This document shows positions 44,061 to 54,945 of a stretch of 64,000 bases of DNA, in pieces (position 1 is the first letter of the stretch; every line of letters starts with the position of its first letter). This DNA is from Pseudo-nitzschia pungens (taxonomy: Eukaryota; Bacillariophyta; Bacillariophyceae; Bacillariales; Bacillariaceae): positions 868,001 through 932,000 of the forward strand of contig CM074764.1 in NCBI GenBank assembly GCA_037355855.1, read 5' to 3'. The position numbers were made by a program, and so were the translations under genes. The notes under the pieces are model-generated. The model was not told the origin of the DNA, did not search any database, and saw only the letters and a program-made list of their open reading frames with translations.

Positions 44061-45088
44061 TGTGCTTCGCTGACAATCGCGACGTGAATTAGCATTTTTG
44101 AATCAGTAATTTGTTTGATCGCATTGTCCATTCTTTGCCTAATACTTCGACAAAATTCCTAAACAATATGAATCCCTGCGCAACATGGCTCTCGACCTCT
44201 CTATAAACTACTTTGTTGCATGTTGAAGTTATCACTGTGTTGTTTCCAATCTAGATTTCAAATATGTCTCAGGAATTTCAGTGCATGATGATGTTGTTCT
44301 CAAACATCTTTCTCTCCTTGTTCACCAGCAGTTTCAGTAGGACTGGTAATTGCACTGTAGCCCAGGACCATGATGTTGTTACTTTCTTTTCTCATCTGCC
44401 TTGCAGTTGTTTCTCTGTTGGATCCTCTGTACTTCAAACTAGATTAATTTTCCAACACATCTTAATAGTTCCACAAAGAAGTTGCAGCCCCATAGTTTCT
44501 ATCTCATACAACACCAAAATTTAAAAGCATGGCAATGTCACTATTGCAATAAGCTTGGGAAACCCTCAGGACACAGTACTTCTGTGTTGTAGTAGTAGGA
44601 AGTGATTGAAGGAGAAGGGGAAAAATAAAAAATGCAAATAATATGCCCACCACTCCTTAACAATCAGAGTCGATAGCTCTGCAAAATCCCTGAAGCTTTG
44701 GTATGCAAGTCACCAGAACTTTAAATTGAGAACCACAGCAATTATGCTGTATTGACAAAGCACTAGTACAATTAGTAGTATATTGAATTTAACATCTCAA
44801 TCTCCATGATGGTTCAAAACGATCAAAAGAACGGACATGGTGGCACCCGGCTGAGAGATGAACAAAATGCAAACATCATCAAACCTACTAGCTATGTTTC
44901 AGAGCTATTTACCTAGACATGACTTATGATTCCAATCACGTCGCGACATGTTGATGGGAACTATTGAAAAAGAATCAAATACAGTGCGAGTAACTTACCT
45001 GTACTCCAACTACTAGTCATTATTCACACGATTAAAAAATGTTGCTCCTACTGTATTACGTATTTTCTCAGCAAAATGTAAAGCAGAC
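44061..45088. other. Intergenic region, no gene seen
   Basis: AT-rich sequence between two minus-strand tRNA genes. The open frames have no protein-like character. Confidence 0.4.
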
Positions 45089-45160
45089 TGGAGATTGGGG
45101 GAATCGAACCCCCGACTTGTCGCATGCGAAGCGACCACTCTACCCCTGAGTTAAATCCCC
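45089..45160 (-). tRNA. tRNA-Ala(CGC)
   Basis: On the minus strand the acceptor GGGGATT pairs with AATCTCC. The anticodon stem/loop is GTCGC-TTCGCAT-GCGAC, the T arm CGGGGG-TTCGATT-CCCCC. It is 72 nt with discriminator A. Confidence 0.94.
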
Positions 45161-46514
45161 TTTGCTTGTTGTTCTGCACTCTGACTTTTCAATGTCATAA
45201 TGTGCTGACCGTGCCATTTGGTGACAACTCTTACGGAGATTTCGAGACCACGAATTAATAAGGTTACCGGTAAGGTACCGTAGTCGTAAGGTTTACTGGT
45301 AATCATTTTCTGCGCTGAAATCAAACAATCCACAATTAGTATCTCGATGAATGATGAATCAATCCTTCCTGACCAATCACAGACGCGATCGAACGAAGCC
45401 ACAATCATCTTATCATAACTAAGGTTACCCCATGCGCAAAGGTCGGAATGAGGTAGATCAGCAAATCGTTTCTTCTTCCAGTGCCTAGACTTGAACAAGA
45501 ACGGTGCTATTTCTCTCGCTGCAGTCCTGGTCGTGAATGGTGGATTGCATACTAGGGTGATACGATTGATGAGATACTACTAGTAAGATAGTGTTATCAG
45601 ATCCTTTTTATAGCGACGTACGGTAGGCGGTCTCGACGGCCGCAAACCACGGAGCTTGCATTGCGGCAGGTAATTTGCTTGCGCATAGTTTCGGCCGAGA
45701 AAACTGTCCACTCGGATCCATCGGGACGAGTTGGAACCCCGACCGCCCTCCGGAACGGACCGGGAGTTCCATCGTTGTTCCGGTACTGGTGGTGTCCGTC
45801 TCGTCACACGTCACGTCACGTCACGTTGCGGTTGCGACCTGCTGCGGTTCGACGCACCATTATTTCTGTCCGATGCAACGGGACGGGACGCGACGCAATT
45901 TGATGCACCACGACGCGCGCATTGGCATGTACGGTACCGCAGATGATTAGGTTTCGATCTTATCTTATCTTATCCCATCTGATCTTCGTGTCTGCCCGCA
46001 TTCCCGTCTTTGCCACCGGTTCGCAGCAACACTTGCGCCGCGCATTGCGATTCCATCGAGGCAAAGAGACGAAGCCAACCTCCTCGTCATTGCGGTTTTG
46101 TTCTCGCAGATTCCAACGAGCGCCATGCTCCGAAAATGCACTTTTTCGTTTTCATTCCATAGCAGCACGCAATGGTTGACTCGTCTAGAATCCAATCGCC
46201 CCACCAGCCATGCTCCTTCGGTGCCAAGAGGTAGATGACTGCCATCCTCGGAGATCAAGCAACAGAGCTGGGTAGGCACCGAGCTAGCTAGCTAGCTACC
46301 TACTAGCTAGCTCGCCACGTGATCCCTTCGTTGTTGTGCGGTGCTGACGGTCCCTCCGGCTACGCCGACGCCGACGCCGACAGTTCACTCCCGGTTTCTT
46401 TGCGTTCCTGTCGTGTTGGTTTGGTTCTCGTTATGGTAGCCACCAATGCATGCATGCATCCATCCATCCGTGAACGACTGAACGAATGAATGAATCAACG
46501 AATCCATCCACCAA
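45161..46514. other. Intergenic region, no gene recognised
   Basis: It holds CACGTCACGT repeats at 45808-45825, TCTTATCTTATC at 45958-45974, and an (AGCT)n tract at 46281-46313. GTAAGG words lie near 45260-45300. Open frames are not protein-like. Confidence 0.4.
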
Positions 46515-48043
46515 TCAACCAACACTTTGCTCGAGCCGCGCCCGGAGCTCATCGATGTGTTTTTGGGCATCTCCGTGGCGGTTCACCCCCCTTCCAAAGA
46601 CCACGGGTGTGTGCGGTGCCGAGTGTATCCAGAGCTGGGCAATGTGCTTGGTGGCAAGGCTGCGATCGGAACCGGTAGCACCACCGTCATTGACATTGAC
46701 ATTGACACTGCCGTCGTGGAAAGTGCCATTCGCATTCGCATTCGCATTGTTCGTCGAACCAGCACCAGCACCAGCAACTCCGCGACCCCTGCGGTGGATC
46801 CCGGGCGGTTCCCCCGCGTGCACCGTCCGTCGATCGCTCCGGGTGTTGTCCCAGGCATGGGCCGGCCCGAACGCGGTGCGGTCGGTGGCGGTCCCCAGAG
46901 CGGTCTCTCCCTGGATCGCCGGAAAGAAGAGCAATGCTCGTCCCCGCTTGGGATCCACCGCCAGTGGCTCGCCGTTGGGACCCAGGAGGTCCCGGAAGAG
47001 GGTCCTCCCGCTGCCGGAGGACTGTGACGACGATGATTCGCCACCATTGCCTTCCGTCTTGCTTTTGATTTTGCTGTCGCTGTTTCTGTTTTCGTCGCTC
47101 TCGCTGTCTCGGACGACGACGTCGTCCAGGTAGACCAGCACGGTCGCGACGCGTTGTCCCCCCGCCTCGGGAGTCGCGGTGGCTTCGTCGAGTGAGTCCT
47201 CGTGCCAGGCAAAGCCCTGGGAGTCCCCCGCGTACCGGACCAGCTGGACCTCCTCGATGCGGTTCCGGTCCAGGGCCGGCAGGAGTCCCTCCAGGTTGTG
47301 AAAGAGCGGGGCCAGGGCCCCGCAGCCGTACCGAACGTACCAGGTGGTGGAGTGGCGCTGGGAGAGGTTGCGCTTTTTGCCGCTGCTGTTGCTGCTTGGA
47401 GCTTGGACCGGAATCGGGACCGGAGCCGCGCGCACCCGAGGCGGAAGATCCCCCGACCTGGCTCTGGATCTTGATGACCCGGCCGGCATCCGGGGGGAGC
47501 CGGTCCCCCGTCAGCGCCAGGACGTTTTCGCATTCCCCGGGGGTCAGAAAGTCGTCGACCACCAGCACGGGGGGATCGACGTGGAGCCACCGCACCGCGC
47601 GGTCCCCACCGCCAAAGGCCAGGTCGACGTCGACGCGTCCGGCGAGGGCGGGGGGATCCGGTCCCTCCATGGCCGCCCTGGAGCGGGACGCCGTGCCCTC
47701 GTCGGGGGCGTGCTCCGGGAGGGGGAGCAACGAGGTCCAGCGCTTTCGGGACGACATGCCGTTGTCCATGTTCACGGCGTTGCCGTTTTGTTCGTGATTG
47801 TGGCTGTGGCTTGTGATTGTGGTTGTTCGAGGCGCGCAGCAGCGCGAACGAGGCAGATCTCCGGGGATTTTGGCCGGCGATGCCGAAACGCGAGGGAAGC
47901 GGACCGTAGGCGGTGACGGTTCCGGGAGCGTCGAGGGCGGCGGAGAACATCCGGATCGCACCAACAACGAGGATCCAGAACGAGAAGAGCGGGGGACCCG
48001 AGACGATGCGCTCGCGCCGTGCCGAAGAACGATGCATCTCCAT
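46515..48043 (-). CDS. Prolyl-4-hydroxylase-like 2OG/Fe(II) oxygenase, frame broken twice
   Basis: ATG at 48043, TGA at 46515-46517. The N-terminus has a basic start and a hydrophobic anchor (PLFSFWILVVGAIRMFSAAL) as in secretory-pathway P4H enzymes. After about 70 residues coding sense moves to the +1 frame within the His/Asn-coding repeat at about 47825-47785. This frame carries VLVVDDFLTPGECENVLAL and VIKIQSQVGG. Within the Ser/Gln-coding stretch at about 47410-47365 it moves +1 again to KKRNLSQRHSTTWYVRYG, the Fe-binding FAWHEDSL (H-x-D), VATVLVYLDDV, the distal-His region RRTVHAGEP and QLWIHSAPHTPVVFGRG. All parts are those of one P4H-type oxygenase, so this is one gene with two extra bases in low-complexity segments. 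It may be functional if these are sequence errors. Substrate unknown. Confidence 0.75.
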
Positions 48044-49407
48044 GTTGAAAGTCTTGGAAAGTATCGTGCTACTAACTTACTTACTACTACTACTACTACT
48101 ACTACTACTACACGTAGTGAGTGATCGTGATCCAAGGAAGGGATGGGATCGATTGGTCCGATGCAGCAAAGAGTGTTTTTTTCTTTTTTTCCTTTCTTTT
48201 CTTTTCTTTTCGAAAGAACAGATACGGTACTGTACAGTGCGTTGTTGGCTAGGTGTGTGCGACGCCATTCAACCATTCCGCATTCATCCGGCATTCGAAT
48301 GGATTGTCGTGATCCATGCGACGGAACAAAGTCGTAAGTTAACTAACCTTACTGTACGGTAAGCCTTACTTTCTACCACTCGCAAACGCAACATTCTACA
48401 TATTTCGTGTCACTACTACGTGTTTCGTCAGATCGTCGGAAGTTGAGCCGAGCGAAGCACAGCAAATCACAGCACAGCAGAATAACCTTACTTAACAATC
48501 ATAATAATATTGTTATTCCTCCCTTTCTCCCTACGACGTCTCTCATCGTCCGTGGAAAGAGTCTCGTTCAAATTCGGTTCTTATTCCGAAGCACGAAGCA
48601 CGAAGTAACTTACGATTATTTTCGTCGTTTGCTCGCCCAGCGTCTCTCCTCGTCGGTGTTTTTTCCATTCGGCCGCCCGGATTGATGTCGATTTTGGATT
48701 TTCCTTGAAAACCGTCTTCGAAACTGCAACATCATGACTGACTTTGCCACGATAGGAATTTTAATACTGGTACGAGTGCTTGCACGAGCAAGTAAAGTAC
48801 GTACGGTAACCTTACCGTAAGGTACAGTAACTTACAACGAGCTTATTATTTTTTGGACGTAACTTACAAGCATGTTCTGCAGGGGGATTGCCGCGGCAGT
48901 CGAAGTCTCGACGTGTTCGTACTCTACCGGTACTCTACCGGTACTCTACCGGTACTAACATACTTTGGATAACCTTACTTTCATGTACGGTAAACCTTAC
49001 TTTCATCAAGTACTACGTATCTTGGTATGGATAAGGTCTAACCCCCCCTACGGTAGGGGGAGGACTCACTCAATAAATCTTACGGCAAAGAACAGTGAGA
49101 AAACACATGATGTCCGTTACGATAAGATTTACCACCAGCACGAGTACACCACCGGTACAATGACAAGCAAGATTTTTTTGAAAAGTGAAGAAGTAAGGTC
49201 ACCTTAATTACCGTAATTACCGTAGACGCCAACAAACCAGAAGCAATAGAACGATAACACGTGACATTCGCAATCTACTCACGACTCTTGTGCATCCGCT
49301 CTCGGTCCTTCTCGATACCATCACCATCGCACTGGCGCAACACGGACACGCCTCGCTTTGAGTCTAGCAACAGCAGCAGCAGCAGCAAGAACGATACGGG
49401 GACTGCA
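48044..49407. other. Divergent intergenic region
   Basis: This is the promoter region for the two flanking divergent genes. It has a (TAC)n run at 48082-48110, a GGTACTCTACC triple repeat at 48925-48955, and a short perfect palindrome CCCCCCTACGGTAGGGGG at 49043-49060. GTAACCTTAC words occur near 48340, 48480, 48806 and 48970. Confidence 0.45.
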
Positions 49408-51498
49408 ATGGCACCCAGCAAACGCCTCCCGCAACACAAGCTGCTCGCTGGGGAGAATCCGACACTGGCAAAGAACGGATGGATCGAAGGTGACGAAAAA
49501 GGCCTCGCCCACATCAACATCAACAGCAGCAACAGCAGCAACAGCAGCAACAGCAGCAGCAGCATGAAAAGCAGCAACGCTGGTGTCAGCTCCCGGGCGG
49601 AGCCATTCGAGGTCGAACCCGATGGGTGGGATCCGCTGCTGTCGAGCGCAAACGCAAACGCAAACGCAAACGCAAACAATGGTGCGACCACGAGCACGAA
49701 CACGATCACGAGCACGATCCGCCGGAAGCTCCTCGTCGCCACCTTCCTGAACACCATGGATGGATTGCGTTGTTCCTCGAGAAGGCCGATCCGCCGCCGC
49801 CAAACGATGGGACTCGTGACCATCCTCGCCATGTCGAGTGTGAGCCTCGGGATCGTTGCGGCCATCTACAAGGGCCTCGCACCCCTCAACACGCCGGAGC
49901 CCCTCGTGGTGGATGTCGGTGCCGGCACAGCCAACCGGCAAGATGCGTACGATCCCTCAACAACAAACCGGTCCCCCACCGTCGCCAACAACAACAACTA
50001 CAACTACTACTACCACTACCACTACGAACCATCGTCCATCGAACGATTCGTGCTGGACAATAGCGGGCGACTGGGCCTGGATCGCGCGATCGTGGGCCCG
50101 TCCATCGTCACCAACGGTGCCGACAACGATTCGACGCCGATCGCCCTGTACAAAATTCCTCCCCCGCTGCTCCCCCTCACCCTGGTGGTTTGGCTGGCGG
50201 GAGGCAGGGGCAACCGGGAACGGAGGCGTCCCGACTACGACAACCCCGAGACGGTAAGAGAACTGCCGAGCGGTTGCGACCTTTGGATGCCCGAGACCGC
50301 CGCTTCCGCGGTGGTGCCGGCGGACGTCTTTCAACAGTTCCACCGCTATCGAAAAGCTCTGGAGGCCTATGGGAATCTCCTCGAGACCTGGAGATGGACG
50401 TGGCAGACGAAAAGAAGTAATCAAAACAACGATCCGAACAACGATTCGAACAACGATTCGAACAACGATTCGAACATCATACCCAAACCATCGATGGACA
50501 AACCATCCAAGACCCCAGATTTGCGGGAGTATCTCACCGAACAACAAGACGAAAAAGGCGACGACGGTGACGCAAAACACGACGTCTGCGCGTCACTGGA
50601 GGTCCACAGCCTCGGCTTGGCGAACGTCCTTGGTGAGGCCTCCCTGCTGTCGAAACTCTCACGGAAAACCCGGGAGGATGCCCCGGGGTCGCCCGGTGGC
50701 AGCGGTGTGACCACCCAAAATAACCAAGACCACGGACAACCAATCTACATCGAACCCACACTGCCACCCCTGAGGCATCCGGATTCGTGTTTTGGCGGGG
50801 TGACAAAAAAGGGGGCGCGCTTCGATCGGGGCTATCTGGTGCACGACTTTGCGGCCCTCTGCCGACACGGCCTGCGGAAACACGGGCGGACCATCCTGGT
50901 CGACGTCTCGGGCCGCGACCAATCGTCCTCGGAATCACCGGCGGCCTCGCTGTCGCTGTCCCGATTGGCAGAGCTCTACCAGCGATTCGGGTTTGTCTTT
51001 GACGACGTTCACGAGTACGAATTGGCGGCAGACGGGGAGGATCCCTCCGTCGCGAGTCTTCGCAGAAAGCACGCCCCCGGCAGCCACGTCGCTTCGGCAT
51101 CCGAATCGGCGTCATCACCAACACCAACACCAACACCAACACCAACACCACCACCGGAGGATGCGGACGATGCTTACTACCCCCTCCTCCATCCCCTCGA
51201 GGCACTCGTCGCCGACAAGTACACACCGGACGATTTCGTCGTGGTCCGGATCGCACCCGAAACCGCGGGCACCCGGTCGTCCTTCCGTGCGACGGAACAG
51301 CTGGCCGAACGGTTGCTCGGGGATTCCGAGCTGGCGGCGATCGTCGACGTCCTGTACCTGGGTTATCCCGTCACGATGCGGGAGTTGGCACCGGTCTACC
51401 GAGACTCCATGGCCCACCGCTCGATGAAGGATGCCATCGATCTGCTGACCGCTTTGCGGAAGCGAGGGATCGCCGCCCACTACTGGTTCGAACGATGA
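49408..51498 (+). CDS. Type II membrane protein, possible FkbM-methyltransferase-like C-terminus
   Basis: ATG at 49408, TGA ending at 51498, 696 residues, no intron. The cytosolic side (about 133 residues) carries Asn/Ser repeats from AACAGC and an Ala-Asn run from GCAAAC repeats. One transmembrane segment follows at about 134-155 (GLVTILAMSSVSLGIVAAIYKG). The luminal part contains ARFDRGYLVHDFAALCRHGL, GRTILVDVSGRD, a strand-acid pair GFVFDDVHEYE, and an end with DDFVVVRIAPE, LAAIVDVLYLGYPV and DLLTALRKRGIAAHYWFE. The last block (a directly bonded strand, a partner-chain strand and a closing R-K-R-G-I-x-A-H-x-W) resembles diatom proteins with a degenerate FkbM/SAM-methyltransferase-like domain. 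Catalytic residues are not evident, so function is open. It is probably Golgi located. Earlier in-frame codons before 49408 lack an ATG. Confidence 0.6.
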   Translation: MAPSKRLPQHKLLAGENPTLAKNGWIEGDEKGLAHININSSNSSNSSNSSSSMKSSNAGVSSRAEPFEVEPDGWDPLLSSANANANANANNGATTSTNTITSTIRRKLLVATFLNTMDGLRCSSRRPIRRRQTMGLVTILAMSSVSLGIVAAIYKGLAPLNTPEPLVVDVGAGTANRQDAYDPSTTNRSPTVANNNNYNYYYHYHYEPSSIERFVLDNSGRLGLDRAIVGPSIVTNGADNDSTPIALYKIPPPLLPLTLVVWLAGGRGNRERRRPDYDNPETVRELPSGCDLWMPETAASAVVPADVFQQFHRYRKALEAYGNLLETWRWTWQTKRSNQNNDPNNDSNNDSNNDSNIIPKPSMDKPSKTPDLREYLTEQQDEKGDDGDAKHDVCASLEVHSLGLANVLGEASLLSKLSRKTREDAPGSPGGSGVTTQNNQDHGQPIYIEPTLPPLRHPDSCFGGVTKKGARFDRGYLVHDFAALCRHGLRKHGRTILVDVSGRDQSSSESPAASLSLSRLAELYQRFGFVFDDVHEYELAADGEDPSVASLRRKHAPGSHVASASESASSPTPTPTPTPTPPPEDADDAYYPLLHPLEALVADKYTPDDFVVVRIAPETAGTRSSFRATEQLAERLLGDSELAAIVDVLYLGYPVTMRELAPVYRDSMAHRSMKDAIDLLTALRKRGIAAHYWFER

Positions 51499-51960
51499 TG
51501 GTGGTGGACGGGACCGATTGCGGAGGAAGGAGTCGCGACACAAGTTTCTGCGTATCGTTGCGCTGCGTTGCGTATCGTTGCGTGGGGCTGGGATTGGCTG
51601 CCCCAGCTCACGAGAAGCACAAACCAGCAACGGACGAAAGGAAAGGAAAGGAAAGGAAAGGAAAGGAAACGCAATGGAATGGATGACACGAATCCATCGC
51701 CCTACAAGATCCAATTTAGTACCCGACGATTGAAACCCATATAGTTTGCTCGCAAAAGCAGAAACGGTTGGAATTGTAATAACATGTTTTTATATCCTTC
51801 TGGTCTCATCCGCAAGATACGGTACACTGGTAATAGTACTAAAAGATGAGTAAGCCTTAGTCCGGAACTTACTGTGAAAGATAAAGAGAACGAGAACGGA
51901 TTGTAGCAATATACGATATAAGGGAGAAGAAATCACTCACCTATACAGCTTCGAGAGCTT
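51499..51960. other. Short intergenic region with GGAAA microsatellite
   Basis: (GGAAA)n at 51636-51669, and TTGCGTATCGTTGCG repeats at 51548-51582. No gene is seen. Confidence 0.45.
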
Positions 51961-52044
51961 CTCGCGATAGCTCAGTTGGTAGAGCGGTGGACTGTAGAGG
52001 AAACTGATATCCATCGGTCGCTGGTTCGATTCCGGCTCGCGAGA
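51961..52044 (+). tRNA. tRNA-Tyr(GUA) with 11-nt intron
   Basis: The acceptor CTCGCGA pairs with TCGCGAG (C1-G72 as in eukaryotic tRNA-Tyr). The anticodon stem is GTGGA/TCCAT, loop CTGTAG-A, with 11 intron bases at 51998-52008 between positions 37 and 38. A TTTTT terminator follows at 52046. Confidence 0.95.
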
Positions 52045-52312
52045 CTTTTTGTCGACATTTATATCACCTTTCGACTCACTCGTGAACGTTGCCGATGTCT
52101 TTTGCAAGCCATTAACAATGTCTCCCATCAATACTGTACATAATTATACTAGCATCACACCAGTACGTAATACGAATTGTCAATGATGATGTTATTACTA
52201 ACAGGAATTCTGTTCTTCTAATTTTCTGCTCTAATTATGAAATGAATTCTATCTATTTTCTTGGTTTCGCATCGCAGCGTTCCCCCCCTTTGTGCCCCGA
52301 GTACTAGGATCA

Positions 52313-52900
52313 TCACCGAATCGATGGTTCCGAGTAGTGTCCATTGTCGTCGGCTTCACATCCAGCCAAGTCGCATTCCTCTGTGTCTCGGTTGGCGATG
52401 CAGCGGTAGAGCCGGATGGATCGCAGGATGGGTCCGGCGCTGGAACCGATAAGAAACAGCTGGACAACTACTTCTTCCGCCGGGAATTCGTGGTGGGGAA
52501 GAAAGCCCACCGAAAAGGCCAACAGCCGGCCCGCAAATTGAGCGTACTGGGCCCTGAGGTCGACCTTCGGGGATGATTTCCGTTTCTGCTGAAGGGAGGG
52601 AAGCAGGCCGATCGCGTTGGATCCATCGCTGAGAATACGAGCCGCAAAATCGGTGGACCTGCTGGTGGTTGGGCTGGTTATTTCGGCTGCTGCAGTGGAG
52701 AGGACTTCTTTCTTGGCCAGAAGGATCGAGGAAGAATCGAGTAATTCCATGGGCGTCATGGGAGCAAAGGATAGAGCACTTGAGGTTCTGCGGCTAGGGG
52801 CGTGGCCGGCTGGGTTCCGTGTCGTGAACGCGTAGACTGAGCACTGACTTAGGGCAGAAAGGGCGAGGATAGACAGAGAAAAGAAAGTGACCGGGTTCAT
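52313..52900 (-). CDS. Small plastid-targeted protein of unknown function
   Basis: ATG at 52900, stop at 52313, 195 residues. The N-terminus is a signal peptide (FFSLSILALSALSQCSVYA) followed at once by F-T-T-R-N-P, matching the diatom A-F bipartite plastid presequence. The transit part is Ser/Arg/Pro-rich. The mature part has FAARILSDGSNAIGLLPSLQ and LRAQYAQFAGRLLAFSVGFLPHHEFPAEEVVVQLFLIGSSAGPILRSI, the latter perhaps membrane associated. I recognise no enzyme motif. The next ATG in frame is downstream of the presequence, so this start is well supported by targeting. Confidence 0.7.
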   Translation of the reverse strand: MNPVTFFSLSILALSALSQCSVYAFTTRNPAGHAPSRRTSSALSFAPMTPMELLDSSSILLAKKEVLSTAAAEITSPTTSRSTDFAARILSDGSNAIGLLPSLQQKRKSSPKVDLRAQYAQFAGRLLAFSVGFLPHHEFPAEEVVVQLFLIGSSAGPILRSIRLYRCIANRDTEECDLAGCEADDNGHYSEPSIR

Positions 52901-53274
52901 GGTTGAGGCAAAGCGTGGTTGAATTTGTTTTGGCTCGTTATTGGGAATTCTGAATCGAAGCGAGAAAGTGCTTGGCATCCTGTTTGTGTAGAGGAATTTT
53001 TGAAATTATGAGCACATGAACAATTGACCCGACAAACGGTGACCCTGTGCGAGCAGGAAAGCATTCTTGTCAACAAGATTTTAATTTTATCGAGGGCATA
53101 GTCCAATTTCATTCGACGAAGAAACGGGTCGCGAAGATAACATTGCCCTAATCAAATCATGCCCAAGAGCCATTCGAAAACCTATGCACTACCGGTACGA
53201 AGTAAGGTTACGTTGTAATACTTTTCACAGAATTATTTTTCGCGCTCAGTTCGTTATATAATAATACGTACCGG

Positions 53275-53429
53275 TATCGGAGACCATGAAAGTGACTAAA
53301 GGGGAAGCTTATTTGGTCTCTTCATTTCATTCGTGATCCATAAACAATATGTACCGGTACTTATCGGAGACCATGAAAGTGACGAAAGTGGAAGCTTATT
53401 TGGTCTCTTCATTTCATTCGTGATCCATA
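53275..53429 (+). repeat. 68-bp direct repeat, two copies
   Basis: Copies at 53275-53342 and 53362-53429 begin TATCGGAGACCATGAAAGTG and end GTGATCCATA. They differ at about three positions. Each is preceded by GTACCGGTA. Confidence 0.9.
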
Positions 53430-53432
53430 CAC

Positions 53433-53532
53433 TACTACGGAATTCCTATCAGCTGTCCCCCGGCTTCCGTACCGTAGAAATGAGTAGTTGGGGATGTAGA
53501 ACCGGGGGACAGCTGATAGGAATTTCGTAGTA
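53433..53532. repeat. Inverted repeat, 31-bp arms, 38-bp spacer
   Basis: Left arm 53433-53463 and right arm 53502-53532 are reverse complements except for one base. The arms run from TACTACG through AATTCCTATCAGCTG to TCCCCCGG. The spacer is 53464-53501. This could fold as a long hairpin. It lies immediately after the 68-bp direct repeat. Confidence 0.92.
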
Positions 53533-54514
53533 TGCATAGGAGAAATAAAGGGCATTTCTTTCCATTCACGCTTCCCTTTCATCGGTGTCTGATTAGAAGA
53601 ACCAAAACGGAAAGTGCTTCACAATAGATGAGAAGAGAAGCTCAAACTTTACCGGTCCCCAAAATTATGGAGCAAAACGAAGGCATAGTGAATATAAAAA
53701 CCAAAAAGAAACTTGCCGTACTGGTACCTGTACACCACACGAAGAGATAAGCTTACACTTTACTGTACAAGTCTGTTCATTTAGTGTGAATTGTTCTTAA
53801 AAATAGCATGTGCCTGACGTGGCAGAATCGTCAAAACTTGATAGAAATTACGGATACAGTAACGTAATTACTAATTTATTGCAATAAACATTTCTTGTTC
53901 TGTAATTCGAATTTCGTCTCTTCGAGAATTGAGAGTAGATGTAAATAAAATAAGTTACTGTATGAAGAGATAATGATCCACTCATTCTGAATGACTTCGC
54001 ACTGATACTTCGAAGTAATATTTTTTTTTCCTCTGAAGAACAGTAGAATTCTTCGCTGCAAGACAGAAGAACTAAGACAGTTTCGGAGATAGTGAGGAAC
54101 ATTCTTGTTCGAGACACCGAATAAGATTACTCAATACATGATCCAGACAGGCAACCGGTAAGGGGTTCCTCAAACTACTTAAAGCTACCTTCTTTTTTTT
54201 AAATCACCGATCGAATCGTTTCAGGTCTCACAACTCCGATCTAACTGTATAGCTCACCTGGATAGCATATCGATGCATCACCGATTCTTAAGCCACCTAA
54301 ATCTTTGTTCGACAAACATGTATGCATGGTTTGGTACGGTGCGTGATCTGAGACCCGCCTTTTTGTCAGGATGATGCCGGGTCCGACGATTGCAACGGAT
54401 GCACACTTCGACCATCGGCAATCGTGAAATGCGAGGTCGATCCCGATCCAGTCGAATAACAACAGTGGAGTTCTGCCATGGCATCGTACTCACTGGTCAC
54501 ACTGCAAGGGAACG

Positions 54515-54945
54515 ACTCCAATCACTCCCAAAATTCCACGTCCAAGTTCCGTGTGCTGGATAGAATGTGCGACTGTTTGTCGAACATGACAGGAAACAGA
54601 GTGTCGACACACCGTCAGCGCGATGTGTGTGAGCAGCTTCACTGTATGCCGTTGCCACCCGTCGCCAGTAACAGCATTGAAACGTCTGAAGGGTTCAATC
54701 CTTGAGAATGGTGAAAGACTCCAATCACCCAAGTCCACGTCCGATTTACCACGTCCAAGTTCCGTTTGCTGGATACGGTACTATCTGCATTTTGAACACG
54801 ACGACGGGAAGCAAGTTGTCGTCACACGGGCAACCCTTCAACACGACAACTCGAAGCGAATTGTCGGCACATGGCTCATGGGCACATTCAACAAAACACG
54901 ACAACGGGAAGCTGGAAGCTCAGAGCACAGAGTCGGGACACTGTC
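54515..54945 (+). repeat. Degenerate repeats with CACGTCCAAGTTCCGT and AACACGACAAC units
   Basis: The block GACTCCAATCAC ... CCACGTCCAAGTTCCGTG/TTGCTGGATA occurs at about 54515-54565 and 54718-54776. Then three diverged units of 45-52 bp begin AACACGACGACGGGAAGC (54796), AACACGACAACTCGAAGC (54841) and AACACGACAACGGGAAGC (54894). A plus-strand frame stays open across them, but it gives low-complexity sequence only. Confidence 0.7.

Noticed and set aside
46486..47916. Several plus-strand frames over the P4H-like gene
   Set aside because: All are antisense to the oxygenase motifs and of Arg/Pro/Ser composition typical of GC-rich shadow frames.
54243..54310. Possible tRNA 5' half (TATAGCTCACCTGGATAGCA)
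   Set aside because: No T arm or pairing acceptor strand follows; at most a relic.
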